From contig NC_073354.2 of NCBI RefSeq assembly GCF_027580225.2, positions 26,742,001 to 26,806,000 of the forward strand: a stretch of DNA of 64,000 bases, written 5' to 3'. The notes beneath the pieces were generated by a model, which was not told where the DNA came from, ran no database searches, and saw nothing but the letters and a program-made list of their open reading frames with translations. Made by a program: the position numbers and the translations under genes. Shown piece after piece: positions 21,891-34,090 of this stretch. The DNA comes from Misgurnus anguillicaudatus (Eukaryota > Chordata > Actinopteri > Cypriniformes > Cobitidae). How positions within the stretch are numbered: position 1 is the first letter of the stretch; each line of letters starts with the position of its first letter.

Positions 21891-22477
21891 TGCCTTAAAA
21901 TGTGAACACATTTGAAAAACTCCTAAGCGTCCGACACTGTGTATCTGTGTGACCAAATAAGGAAAAGACTTTTGGATTTAATGTTAAAATCTCCAAATAT
22001 TGTCATCTGCCAATTTGCAACTATTTTTAAACATTCTCAGTTCTCCTTCCTGGAGCATTGAATTTGAAAATCAGTTTCTCAGCTATGTCTGTGAGCTGTT
22101 TGTCACCATAGATGACACTTTTGAGCAGTAAGAGTTCCTCTGCCGTTCATGCGGCTGGCAACCGTAGCTGCCTGGTCAGCAAGGTATTCCCTTTAATCTC
22201 TAGAAACTCCCTTCAGGTGGGCTTTTACCGCAACCTGTTCCCGGGACATCTCAGGAAACCTCTCTGCTGCCAACCTGCTCGAGATATATGCACAGCTCCA
22301 CAGGCATAACAAAATATTAAAACATAAATGTTAGGTTTTCTGTTACTAGCCAATTCACATGTTTCGGTTGATTTTGCCTTTCATTTCCCTTTTGTCCACA
22401 AGAGATACACATCAATGTAACAAATTGGAATTTTTAAGTGGCAAATTGTCTAAGAACACTTCATACTTGTATAATAT

Positions 22478-23117
22478 CTATACAGTCACAATCATGGCTG
22501 TTTGGAATTGCTTCAGACAGACCAAGTTATTTAGCTGGATTTGATGGTGTGCCTTTTTCAATGTCATACGAGCAGCTCTCTCTAAAGATAATAAAGCATA
22601 AACAGAATATGGCAGATAATGGTTATCTTTTGACCAAGCAAGGCCAAATGCACTGCCTGAATCGCTCGTAAACAAGACCCCAGCTTTGTAAAACAAAGTC
22701 AAGTTATTGTGAATAATACCCATACAGTACAGACTTATTTCGATTTTCTTGTATTGAAACAGATGTCATAAAACCCCTTTGTTCGTTTACATACAATGTA
22801 AAAGACTTTCTGTGATCAATCATGCCAAGTGCAGGAACTTCGCATAAGGCTTCTTTCAATCCCTCAAAAGCTATGTTAACTTCAGGAGTCTAGTTAACTG
22901 AGTCTTGGGCCTTTGGATTACCTTTTGACAAATTGTTTAAGGGTTGTGATTTTTCTGCATAATTACGACTGTAATTACATAAACCCAAAAAAGAAGAATT
23001 CTCAGCTCCCGAATAGTTGTTAATAGATGTTTTTTTATTATTATTATTATTAATTGCCTCACAGCGACTAGGTGTTTTTCGTCTTTTACCCTGCGATACA
23101 CTTTGAATTTGGGTCAA
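22478..23117 (-). pseudogene. retroviral RT-connection and RNase H fragments
   Basis: At 22890-23117 the frame reads FLGLCNYSRNYAEKSQPLNN, the usual end of the polymerase and connection region. At 22478-22723 LFTSDSGSAFGLAW resembles the RNase H block around its conserved Asp. The two frames differ and stops intervene. Confidence 0.6.
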
Positions 23118-24626
23118 AGATTACTTCTGTTACTTCTGTTACTTCTTTATTGTACAAGAAATCAAACACACTGTAAACCCGAATGCTCAAAGTAATTAAT
23201 TCTATTTAGTACTGTTAACTTAAATCATTACAATAAGTTCAAATTAATTAACCTTGTTGAGTATTTAGAACTTTCAGATATTTATGAGTTTGTACAAATT
23301 AAACTTTTTAAGTTAGATGAATGCATGTTGTTTTTAATTTGCACTAACTGTCTCTTTAATGTACTCCAACTTAAAATCCCTCAGTTTAGAGATTTTGCGT
23401 CTGACGTCATCCGTGTTCACGTAAGCTGCTCGCGTTGAGTTCTTCTCCTCATGACGGATCGGTCGCTTCATGGGGTGCTGTAAGTGTCACCTCAATGTAT
23501 CAATTCTAAATACATCTATTATGTTTACTTTTCATGTACATAATTGTGTTTAACAGTTAGATGTGATGTAGATATAATATTTTTAGATGCGTTGTCACAT
23601 TGTTGCTGTCTTTTGTGAGTAATGGCATATTTGGCTAGGGAATTTAGTGACTGCAGTACTGGAAGATTCCAGTAGGGGGCGTTGACAGGTGACTAGGGTC
23701 AAGCACGCGTTCCTTTAGTATCATAGAGCAATACACTGATCGAGGGAAACTCAGCGTGTTTCTTTGTCTCTATACCTGTTCCCTTATTGCAGGTAAAACC
23801 CCTAGAAAACCTATTATTTATTGCTTTAATTCTTCAGTGACTGTTGTGGGAATTATTATGAGTTTGTTTTATGCACTTTATTAGTTAAAAAGTAGCTAAA
23901 CTGTGTTTAATGAAAAGTAGGTCACGCGTGGCGCACGTGAATCCCCCCCTCCCAATGTGACGATAACTTGAGCGTGGTCAAAATGATTGTTTCTAATGAT
24001 GTGTATATTAAGGTTATGGCAATGCAAGTTTTATATGTATTGATCAGGGTTTTTAAGTTTGTGTTTATACTATTAGTCGATGTGTTAAATGACTGGTCTA
24101 AAAGTAATAAACAGTGGTTAATGTGAATCGTTGTGCACATGGCAGTTTAAGTGATTAACTCAATATCACGCAATGAGATGTAAATGAGACACATATGTAT
24201 ACTATTAATATGCATTATATTGCATTTGTCAATGTATGTGTTTTAATGAGAGAGAATTGTTGCATTTGCTACCTGTTTATTCTTAGATCCTGCTTGCTAT
24301 TACTGTTTGAATCATAGTGTTTAACCATGTAAATGTTTCTTTTCAGATTTCAAATAAGATGATAGACTGGGAGTGCAGGGTGTAAAAAGATTCATCGTTC
24401 AAGACTCCACCTCCTCAGACACCACACACTAGAACATAGACACTGCTCAAAAATAAGTCCACTTCCATGTATGTATCATGATTGCCCCTGCATGTTTCAC
24501 ACATTCGGTGAACTCAAAAGTCACCTGTGTAGAAGCCATGTAACGGATAATTCCTAATAAGTGATTTACTAAATTCTGGAAGCATCATTTTCATGTTCTT
24601 AATCTTTTTTGTTTCTGATTTTTTAG

Positions 24627-25010
24627 CTTGATGATTCTGAAGTGCACATTGAGAAGGAGCCACTGGAGCAATATACGGTTGTGCGTTACAGCTCTAATGC
24701 CCAAATGAATAGTGACCCAGTGAATGTCTCTGTTGTTCTTGAGGACGAATTGGTCCACTCCCCACCCACAACCAACTTCCAGAGGCCTTTCTTGTCCTGT
24801 TTGGATTCCAGTATGCTTTTCACATACATATTCCAAAAGGACTTGCAAAAAACATTTGTTGTCTCCTCGCCTGCAAACCTTAAAGAACGAGTTGATGTGA
24901 AGCATACCTTGTACTACCTCAGCACACACAAAAGACAAAAAGAGTTACTTAAATGTTATCTAACTGATGTTACTTTGATTTTTTACTTATATCTTCTTAG
25001 TTCTTATTGA
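24627..25010 (+). CDS. unrecognised exon-like ORF in the CACTG element
   Basis: A pyrimidine-rich stretch and TTTTTTAG precede an open frame of about 127 codons that begins LDDSEVHIEKEPLEQYTVVR and includes VVLEDELVHSPPTTNFQRPF. It ends at a stop after LYLLSSY. I do not recognise the protein. A donor-like GGGTGCTGTAAGTG upstream (about 23472) could supply exon 1. It may be a captured or element-encoded gene, or chance. Confidence 0.3.
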   Translation, partial: LDDSEVHIEKEPLEQYTVVRYSSNAQMNSDPVNVSVVLEDELVHSPPTTNFQRPFLSCLDSSMLFTYIFQKDLQKTFVVSSPANLKERVDVKHTLYYLSTHKRQKELLKCYLTDVTLIFYLYLLSSY

Positions 25011-25514
25011 CAAGTTATTGTATTAACAAACCGGTTCAGTTTAAGAAATTGTCATGTTTAATGCAACTGTGTGGTGTTAATATATGAAGTTGGCTGTTAA
25101 GCATTACTTGCTCATTTCTCATTTTATAAAATGCTGTTAAACAGTTTGAGCCTGTTAAAAGGTATGTTGTGTTGCTAATAGAATTTAATTTTTGACTGAA
25201 AAATATTAAATGCTATTAAACAGTTATGTTACCTTGAACCCATTAAAAGGGTAACTTTACTTTTGTGGGTTGCTAAACAGACTTTAATTTTTGACTGCAG
25301 ATTGTGTCACATTTGTAAATTTAAGATAGATGTTTAATGCAACTGTCTCATGCTAGTTTAAATGTATGAAATGTGCTGTGGAGCAATCCTTTTGTGAAAT
25401 AAATTGCCAAAATTTTATTACATATGTCATGTGTTTCTGTGAAATTGCTGAAGCATTTTGATAAAGATTTTAGAAGTTGATTTAACCTGATATAGAAAAT
25501 AAATAATTTGCTTA

Positions 25515-25834
25515 GCAAGAACTCAAATAGAAAAGTATAGTAAATGACACACATGATTTGCAAGAACTAAAAATACACAAGTTTAGTAAATTAAATGTTT
25601 GAGTTGCAAGAACTCAAAATATAACTGTGTAGTAATTAAAATGTATGATATGCAAAAACTCAAAATATAACTGTGTAGTAATTAAAATGTTTGATATGCA
25701 AAAACTCAAAATATAACTGTGTAGTAATTAAAATGTTTGATATGCAAAAACTCAAAATATAACTGTGTAGTAATTAAAATGTTTGATATGCAAAAACTCA
25801 AAATATAACTGTGTAGTAATTAAAATGTTTGTGT
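25515..25834. repeat. 46-bp minisatellite, about 7 units
   Basis: Units begin GCAAAAACTCAAAATATAAC at 25652, 25698, 25744 and 25790 with exact 46-bp spacing. Earlier units at 25606, 25560 and 25515 are progressively more diverged. The AACTCAAAA word is also the subterminal motif of this element. Confidence 0.93.
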
Positions 25835-25986
25835 GAACTAACTTAGTACTTTCAGTTAGGTCCAATTAACATAAATGAGAACCAGAAACTCAAAACTTAG
25901 AAGTTCTGCATAATTAAAATCAGGATCATCAAAACTCAAAAGATTTGAGGCAACTGATTACCTCAAATTTTTTGAGTAATCCCAAC

Positions 25987-26190
25987 TTATTCGGGTTTAC
26001 AGTGCAGCCTGACGTCTCTCTCATGTTCAGTTTTGTTTTCTGAACAATTCAAAATGTCATCAATATATTGAATGATGACTGATGTTAAATCAAAATCTTT
26101 CAAATGTCTTTGATGTCTTAAATATCTTAAAAGTCTTAAATGTTTTGCAAAGACTGCTGATATCAGGTTGACCTTAAATTGTAAAAGCAA
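25987..26190 (-). pseudogene. retroviral reverse transcriptase catalytic fragment
   Basis: The minus-strand frame has VIIQYIDDILNCSENKTEH, the YxDD catalytic core with its following helix. The CACTG element interrupts it just downstream. Further ERV interior from 26191 to 28019 has no recognisable gag motif. Confidence 0.7.
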
Positions 26191-28027
26191 ATAATGATGT
26201 AATTTCTTTTACAATTGGTACAGACCAAAATCCATTAGTCATATCAAAACCTGTAAACCATTTGTGTTCCCGTTTAATCAAGCTTAAATCGTTGATGAGT
26301 CAGCCACAAGATGTCTTATCTTATCAATGTATTGGTTTGCTATGCTACTCTATAATCAACTGTGAGTTTCCATGATCCATAACTGCCATGTTACATTTCA
26401 ATTTCTGAATTGCAAATTTGAATTTAAATTAATCAACACATCCAAACCCAAATGGCTGAATAATGTCACCTACTAAACTGCAACAGTGACTACATGTGGG
26501 ACAAACTGAAAAATGAGAGGAAGATCTAAACATCATGGATGAGTCCCCATTTATGTTACGAACCCCTGTTTAAAATATTTTTGTTGGAAAAGGGTAAGCA
26601 ACATAAATTACACGTGACACTCACTCACACATCTCATTTCCCCTATTGTCGACAGGTGATTAAACTTAAATTATACTTAAACCAAAACAACTTAACACAG
26701 AGAAACATCAAAATAAAACTCAAGTTATCTCGATTGGCCAACATCATGACGCACACAATTCACAGCTGCGTACCGCACAGCAAAGCTGCTGCCTAGGCCA
26801 TAACACAGAGTTTCACCGTTTCTCTGAGAAATGTCAAACTAACTTTCTCCTATTGTTTCTGTAACATGAATAGTTTCGTTTCTGATGTTAAAGAAACTTC
26901 TGTAAGAAAATAAGATGAAAAGATTGTTATCTCTGCTTCTTATCAATGAGAAAATAAAATATGTATTTAAAATATGGACCCTAACATATAGAATAGGCCG
27001 ACACACAAGCACTCTCTCTCTCAAAGCTTTAACGAGAGAAGAGAAAAGCTTATCGTTGTTTTGTTTTTTCGCTTCAACAATTGCTGGAAGAACAGATGCA
27101 GCGCCTCACAAACCCCCTCCTTCGCTCACACAAATCTTCAGTGATTTTCAACATTTTCATTTATCCTTCATTTACAACTTGCAAATTCATTCTAAACTAC
27201 TTACTGTTGTACTTCCTACATCAAACCAAACCTAAAGTTTTATCCAAACATCTCTTTTAGCTCTATCGTCAGTTAAACGTTCACTACTCAAAGTTTCACC
27301 AAGAACTTCTTCAAACTTTTTCTGTCTGCTCCTGACAGATTGACTGAAACTATGTTGAACCCATCTCTGACCAATAAAGAAAAATAAATCTCTTTCAGAG
27401 CTTCCAAACAGTTAAAACTGATCATGGATATGACATTCCCTACTTCCTTTGACCATCATAAACTTACTCCACTTACTCTAACCTTCATACACTTACTTTG
27501 AGCCCTCAACTCTATGAAAAACAGCACACTGTCTTTCACACACACACCATTCGTATCTGAACATAAATTTATTGAGCATATTTTATTTAGTTAACAAAAT
27601 GAGAGTTGAAACACTTTATCATTTATTTTACCCATCAAAATTTTAGAGAAATATTCTGTGGTTGTGTACGCTCCTGTGGAGCTTAATGAAATAGTCCTTT
27701 TATCAGACAGCTGATAGCAGCTGTAATCTTAACACTAATTTGGAAGAATTCAACCATAAACTTATAATCCTGTCCCTTAACTGTTATGTTTATACATGGC
27801 AAATTTCGAAAAGCAACTTCCTTAAACACTGCACAATTAAATGGCACACATCATGTACATCATGGCATACTAACTGGCATTTGCAAAGGCAGATCTTCAT
27901 TGCCAAGCACAGCATAGAAGTAGCAAAACCAAAATACTCATCTGAACTCACGAAGGACATGACTTACCCTTTTACAAACATCATTGTCTGTGTCAAAATC
28001 TGAAACTGGTTGTATCGATGTAACTAC

Positions 28028-28523
28028 CAGTGTTGGGGGTAATGCATTACAAGTAACTTAAGTTACGTAATAATATTACTTTTCTGAAGTAACAAGTAAA
28101 GTAACGCATTACTTTTTAAATGTACACATTAATATTTGAGTTACTTTTTCAAAAAAGTAACTCAAGTTACTTTTTTTGTTTAATTAATTTGATTAAAAAT
28201 ATGTACTGAATTAAACTAAACGTATGCACTCTCTGTGCTTGTGTGGAAACATTTTGAGTCAGAAACTGAGATGGCAGGCCAGAGCTTAACATTTTTGTGA
28301 TGAAATATGCAATTTCTGAATGCAGAACTTTTCAGTCATAAAACACCTGCAAGGCCTGAAAGAGATCAAGCTTTAGCCAAGAAAAAGTAACGCAAAAGTA
28401 ACTAAAAGTAACGTAAGCATTACTTTCCATGAAAAGTAACTAAGTAATGCAATAAGTTACTTTTTTTGGGAGTAACTTAATATTGTAATGCATTACTTTT
28501 AAAAGTAACTTTCCCCAACACTG
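28028..28523. mobile_element. hAT-type MITE
   Basis: It starts CAGTGTTGGGGGTAATGCAT and ends CTTTCCCCAACACTG, an inverted repeat. The interior is full of AAGTAAC/GTTACTT words. 8-bp flanks GTAACTAC (28020-28027) and GTCACTAC (28524-28531) differ by one base, as expected for hAT. Confidence 0.92.
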
Positions 28524-29999
28524 GTCACTACCAGTGTCGCATGCATTTAAAATCTGGTAAAACCGACGTAATTTGCTTTTGATCAACAAAGAGTTGTAAC
28601 TTAAACATAAGCCATTTTAGATTTTAGTTTATTTTCAACTGAGCTTTTAACTTTTGACTATCTATCTTATAACCCCTTCAGCATTCCCTCCATAACTTCT
28701 TTATCTCTGTTATGTTTATCTTGATTTTACATTGTCACTTTTCAATTTCTACATTTAAACAAAGTGACAAAAATCCAAGGGATACGCTTCGACTCTCGGG
28801 TTTTCATTTTTTGAACTTTACACGTGTTTTTTTAAACTCTTTTGATATGTCTTTAATATGTCTTTATTTTTACCTTTATCTTGGGAACCAAAAGACAGCC
28901 CAACGTACTTTTGATGTTATATTATATTTGATGTTATATTTAGCAACTGAATTTTTCTTTTTCTGCTTGTTTGATCTTAAAGTGCTCTTTCAGCTGTTGT
29001 TTTAGCTAGCTTTTTAATTATATCATCTAGCTTGATTTCAGTCTCTGACTGCTCCATTATCAAAGTAATATAATCTGACCAGTAGACAAGCTACCAAACA
29101 CAGTACGTACTGAATTTTCCAAAATGTCAGAACAGAACACACTCACTTTTGCTTTTGCTTAAGTGGATGAGTCAGGAGAGAGGACACCGGACCAGCCGAG
29201 GTTAACCCTCCGTCTTCACTCGCGGCTTGGAGTCAGAAGCCAGTGGTCTGGAAACATTTACATCTGGATGTGCGAGAGAAAATCACGACTCCTCGTTTGG
29301 ATAGAGACAAGAAAACTTGTTATTCTATACGCCAAACTGTTAGATCTGGTCTTCACACCACAGACAAAATAAAAAACGATCCAGCCCCGGACACCAGATC
29401 ACGTCAGAAAATATACATTTACTTTGTTAAAGCATCTGTCAGATACAGAACTGATCAATCGTTGCTAGAGGAGAGCATAAACAGAGGCGTGAGACGGAGG
29501 TTTTAGATGATAAAATAGAACAGAGTTTTATTGATGGACAGTTAGTTTCAGTTGCATATGCCTCAATGTTCAAACCTCGTCTAACCAGGAATACAGCATG
29601 CACAGATTTATTTATTTATTTATTTATTGTTTGTTTGTTTCGAGCAATATGTATGATACTTCACAAAACCAAAACAGCAACATCAAACGCATACATTGAC
29701 AATACAGCAAGTATTAATCATCATACAGCATCAAACCCTCTATTGCTCGAAAAGGAGTGGGTAGAAGTTGAACTTATTTAAACCCACCCCCATGAATTAC
29801 AATTTATAAGAAAAACAACAGGAAATAAGAAAAAAATGGTATGTGCTTCTATAGAAGTTAAGAAAACCCTAACATCAAATAAATATATATACCTCTACAA
29901 TATCATAACCCAAAAAGTACACACCCCAAAAAAGAAACACAACAAGAAAAAAAAAACTAATGCAGAAACCACATCCCTTGCAAATTGCACACGCAATTG

Positions 30000-30235
30000 A
30001 CAATAGTGATACCAGCAATGGTAAACAGAATACCTGTACAGTAAGATTTTACAACCACACAATATACAGCCGTATTAATACACTTCTGATAATACCAACA
30101 ATGGTAAACTAAATACCTAAAAGGTAAAATACACAACCTCATCAACCCATAAATGTTACAGTACAAGTCTCATAATACCAACAATGGTAAACCAACTATC
30201 CATAGGATAGAAAAACATAACCAACAACTAATGCT
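30000..30235. repeat. roughly 81-bp repeat, 3 units, in LINE 3' region
   Basis: The word CAATGGTAAAC preceded by ATACCA recurs near 30010, 30092 and 30173, each followed by AATACCT-like or CATA-like diverged sequence. Confidence 0.6.
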
Positions 30236-31279
30236 ACGCACACAATTAGCCTTTCGCCGAGCCCCGCCCCCATTAGTTACTGTTGCTACTTCCGACAAAC
30301 AAATGACCAGCGCGACAGATTGCCATGACGGAAAGCGATATACCCGTGCGTTGTCAGTGACATTTTTTCGAGCAATACCTCCGCGATTTCCTCCAGATCG
30401 AGGCAAAAGGGGTTACAGTATGCAGTTGAGGGATATATTCAAAATATAAAAATATGCAATGAAGGAGACACGACTACAATCGAGGCTAATGCTTACCGGT
30501 CTCGCGCAAAAAATGAGAAACCACATGACCTGTAACTCAAATGCAATCAGCACAGCCTTGTGGACCAGTCATGCGCTTGCACTGCCGAGTAAGTTATCTT
30601 TCATATGGTATAGTCTATTAATGTCTATTGCGAGTAGCTATTTTGTTAAAATACAAGGCTATGTTGGCTAGCTAAACCTACGTGTGTTTCAAAGCCATTC
30701 AAAGCTAACTAACATTTCTCTGTCTGTTGTTTTGAGGATAGCCGTTTTGAGAATCATAATGTTTTATTTATGGTGATACTCAGATTTCACAAATAGGAAA
30801 TTGTTTTGTCTTAAAAGTTGCAGGACAGATAATATAATAAATAAAATGTATAATATAATACAATTGCACTGCATTTACGGGATTGGGAAACTCAGGGGTA
30901 GGTTTTCCGTTCATAAAATGCTACATGAAAGATAAAAACAAATTATTTAAAGTTGATTGTTAAGGGGGCTATGTTCGACTTTGTCGTAAACTGACGAAAA
31001 ATAAAGTTTGGGAGCTGAAAGTCCCAACACAACAGCAGCTAATGTAGCTAGCGTTAGCTAACATGTTAACTAATGTTGGCAAAATAACTCATTAAATTTA
31101 GCATAGAGAGTAGGTTAACATTCTGGCAATTATATTCATGGTAACCATAACTTTGGTCCAATTTGTGTTCTTGCCTCTAGTTAGTAGATCTAGACCACAC
31201 TGTAACTAGTTAGCTGTAAGCCTTACCTTTGTGCAGACGTATTTATGCTTCGTAAATGTTCGACACATTTAACTGAATG

Positions 31280-31341
31280 GGGCAGTCCACAATGTTTTAT
31301 CCATTGTATTGGGCAGTCCACACTGTTTTATCCATTGTATG
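31280..31341. repeat. 31-bp direct duplication
   Basis: GGGCAGTCCACAATGTTTTA plus 11 bases at 31280-31310 repeats at 31311-31341 with one or two mismatches. Confidence 0.88.
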
Positions 31342-31447
31342 CACCGCTCACAAATGCTGCGGGCGTGAATGTTTGTCGGAGGTGCTCGCGTAGTAACGGT
31401 TGCTGTGATGTGAAAGGTCAATTACGCCCCACTCTCCTTGTAATTTG

Positions 31448-34090
31448 TTAAGACCATTTTTTATACAATACTTTAAATTGATTTAAGCTTCGACATTGTT
31501 TGTATTCATGCCCGAGACTGTTCCATAACTTAATACCACGTATCGTCGCACAGAAACTCCTCCTAATAGTATTTATCCTTGGTATTAAGAAATTGCCATG
31601 CCTCCGTAAGCTATGCAGTTGTTCTCTCTGTATAAATAACTTTTGTAAGTTCTCAGGTAATAGATTGTAATATGCTTTATATGACAATTGTAGTGTATGT
31701 AATTTAATTAAGTCCTGTAGTTTCAATAACTTTGATTCAATAAAAAGTTGATTTGTATGATCCAAAAAATTAGCTTTATTTATGATACGTATAGCCCTTT
31801 TTTGTAACATACATAATGAATGGATTGCATTGTTATAATTGTTTCCCCATACTTCCACACAATAAGACAAATATGGTAGAATCAGGGTACAATACAGTGT
31901 ACGTAGTATATTGACATCAAGGACCTGTTTAGCTTTATTTATTATTGCAAGGCTTTTGGAGATTTTAGTTTGTATGTGTCTAATGTGCGTTTTCCAGGTT
32001 AGTCTATTATCTATTGTAATTCCTAGAGATTTAATCTCAGAAACATAATCAATTTGTATCCCTTCTATCTCAATTGTTTTGTCCGTTTTACTCATGTAAT
32101 TACCAAATAATATAGCCTTTGTTTTATCTAAATTTAAAGATAGTTTATTACTATCCATCCATTTTTTTATGTTGCTTAATTCCGTGTTAATGATATTAAT
32201 GGCCTTGTCAAAATTATCATCACAATAAAAAATGTTGGTGTCATCTGCAAACAATACACACTTAATTAATTTAGAAACTTGAAATATATCATTGATGTAC
32301 AAATTGAATAATTTTGGGCCCAATACTGACCCCTGAGGGACACCACAGGAAATCTCACAACACTCCGAGGAGAATTCACCCATCTCCACATATTGTACTC
32401 TGTCACTCAAGTAGCTCTTTATCCAATTTCCAGCCACCCCACGTATTCCATATCTTTCTAATTTCTTAAGTAGTATGGCATGATTAATAGTATCAAAGGC
32501 TTTTTTCAGATCAATAAATACTCCAATAGTAATTTTTTTGTTGTCCAAAGCCTTTGATAATTCTTCAGTTGCATCAATTATGGCCATAGATGTAGACCTT
32601 TTATTTCTAAATCCATATTGGCCTTCATTAATCAGATTGTATTTTTCAACAAATTTTTCTAATCTGGCATTGAAAATCTTTTCTAAAATTTTTGAAAATT
32701 GAGGAAGCAATGAAATTGGTCTATAATTATTAAAATTGTGTTTATTTCCAGTTTTAAATAATGGAATAACTTTTGCCATTTTCATTTTCTTCGGGACACA
32801 GCCATTTGTGAGTGACAGATTACAAATATGTGTTAATGGTGTTTTGATATTATGTATCACTTTCTTTATGATAGCCATGTTAATGGCATGGCAGTCCATA
32901 GAATAGTTATTTTTGGACTTATGGACAATGTCCACTAACTCATCTTCACATACTACAGAAAGAAAGATTGTATTAGAATTATTCTCAATTTTTTCTATAT
33001 TATGCTCAATTTGTACGTCTGGGATTCCTGCTGCCAAATCACGACCAATATTTACAAAAAACTTATTGAAGCTATTGACTATCCTATTCTTACCACTACA
33101 TTCACCATGTGCATCTATAAAGTATTCAGGGTAGTTAGTTTTTGTTGAGCCCTTATTAAGAATACAGTTTAATACATCCCAGGTTCCTTTTATATTAGAT
33201 TTATTATCAAACAATAATTTCTTATAGTAGGATTTCTTTGCTTTTCTTATTATATCAGTTAGCTTATTTTTGTACAGCTTATACTTATTCTCTGCTTCTT
33301 TTGATTTCAGTTTAATGAATAACTTATATAAATAATTTTTCTTTTTACATGCATTTATTAAACCTTTTGTCAACCATGGACTTTTTAAATATTTGTTGTG
33401 CTTGCTGTAAACAGAAATGGGGCAATGCTTATCATAGGAGTGTAAAAATATCTGTAGGAAGTTGTTATAGGCTCTATCTGTGTCACCTTCTCTATAAACA
33501 GAACTCCAGTCTTGTAGTCTCAGGTCGTTATTAAATGCATCAATTGCATCTTGAGTTAGTAATCTTTTATGCCTCACATTACCAATTTCCTTTGTTTTAG
33601 ACACCTTACAATCATACACAACAAAAACAGGTAAATGGTCTGTAATATCACAAATAAACAAACCCGCAATTAACTTACTAGACAAATCATTAGTGAAGAT
33701 ATTATCAATTATGGTTGCACTGTGTGATGTAATTCTACTGGGTTTTGTTATAATTGGGAATAAGGACATTGAGTACATTCTTTCAATGAATTCATCAGTT
33801 GGTTTATGTTTGTTCGGATTTAAGAGGTCAATATTAAAATCCCCACAAATAAATAAAAACTTATCACCAACTGTTGAAAACAAATTCTCCATCTCTCCAT
33901 TGAAAGTATCAATACTTGACCCAGGGGATCTATAAACACAGCTTATAATGATATTTTTTTTCCTTTCGTTACTTATTTTTATAGTAATACATTCCATTAC
34001 ATTATCGAGTGCAATTGACATATTAATTAGAAGAGAATATTTTATAGTTTTATGCACATATAATGCAACCCCACCGCCTGTTTTATTTAT
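31448..34090 (-). CDS. LINE ORF2: endonuclease C-terminal part and reverse transcriptase
   Basis: The frame is open for about 880 codons. Order: APE-type endonuclease motifs GGGVALYV, CVYRSPGSS, FICGDFNIDLL, SATIIDNIFTN and TDHLPVF. Then come reverse transcriptase motifs NNYRPISLLPQFSKILEKI, GQYGFRNKRST, IGVFIDLKKAFDTINH, GVPQGSVLGPKLFNLYINDI and VLFADDTNIFY (catalytic FADD), and a conserved C-terminal part up to the stop at 31448. The first endonuclease motifs (N-terminal Asn and catalytic Glu) are missing because of 5' truncation. Residues upstream of the GGG block come from LTR flank, so the apparent start is not native. The absence of any stop in this decayed setting suggests a recent insertion. 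This copy cannot be autonomous. Confidence 0.9.
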   Translation of the reverse strand: MNKTGGGVALYVHKTIKYSLLINMSIALDNVMECITIKISNERKKNIIISCVYRSPGSSIDTFNGEMENLFSTVGDKFLFICGDFNIDLLNPNKHKPTDEFIERMYSMSLFPIITKPSRITSHSATIIDNIFTNDLSSKLIAGLFICDITDHLPVFVVYDCKVSKTKEIGNVRHKRLLTQDAIDAFNNDLRLQDWSSVYREGDTDRAYNNFLQIFLHSYDKHCPISVYSKHNKYLKSPWLTKGLINACKKKNYLYKLFIKLKSKEAENKYKLYKNKLTDIIRKAKKSYYKKLLFDNKSNIKGTWDVLNCILNKGSTKTNYPEYFIDAHGECSGKNRIVNSFNKFFVNIGRDLAAGIPDVQIEHNIEKIENNSNTIFLSVVCEDELVDIVHKSKNNYSMDCHAINMAIIKKVIHNIKTPLTHICNLSLTNGCVPKKMKMAKVIPLFKTGNKHNFNNYRPISLLPQFSKILEKIFNARLEKFVEKYNLINEGQYGFRNKRSTSMAIIDATEELSKALDNKKITIGVFIDLKKAFDTINHAILLKKLERYGIRGVAGNWIKSYLSDRVQYVEMGEFSSECCEISCGVPQGSVLGPKLFNLYINDIFQVSKLIKCVLFADDTNIFYCDDNFDKAINIINTELSNIKKWMDSNKLSLNLDKTKAILFGNYMSKTDKTIEIEGIQIDYVSEIKSLGITIDNRLTWKTHIRHIQTKISKSLAIINKAKQVLDVNILRTLYCTLILPYLSYCVEVWGNNYNNAIHSLCMLQKRAIRIINKANFLDHTNQLFIESKLLKLQDLIKLHTLQLSYKAYYNLLPENLQKLFIQREQLHSLRRHGNFLIPRINTIRRSFCATIRGIKLWNSLGHEYKQCRSLNQFKVLYKKWS

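Larger units (their letters stand above)
23169..26004. mobile_element. CACTG-ended (CACTA/EnSpm-like) element inside ERV pol
   Basis: The left end CACTGTAAACCCGAAT is repeated inversely at the right end (ATTCGGGTTTACAGTG, to 26004). It splits the retroviral reverse transcriptase: the YIDD block is at 26060-26120 and the connection region at 22890-23117. Flanks show CA on both sides but no convincing 3-bp duplication. The interior has a spliced-looking exon at 24627-25010 and a 46-bp minisatellite. A CpG- and CRE-like stretch (CTGACGTCATCC, about 23401) followed by GTAAGTG looks like a promoter and first exon. Confidence 0.7.
29608..34090 (-). mobile_element. 5'-truncated Jockey-superfamily LINE, 4.5 kb
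   Basis: The 3' tail is a short TAAA array (TTTATTTATT on the plus strand at 29607-29627), and the element is cut at its 5' end inside the endonuclease. Comparison with the intact LTR shows the insertion point exactly, with at most a few duplicated bases (AT). The 3' region has three roughly 81-bp-spaced copies of ATACCAACAATGGTAAAC (near 30010, 30090 and 30172). The segment 30235-31445, between this region and the ORF, is GC-richer and not recognised as LINE; it could be a further insertion. The class is CR1/L2/Rex-like by motif wording. Confidence 0.85.

Noticed and set aside
25515..25834. Possible CRISPR-like array (regular 46-bp spacing)
   Set aside because: Units are head-to-tail with no unique spacers, in a eukaryotic transposon. 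It is a minisatellite.
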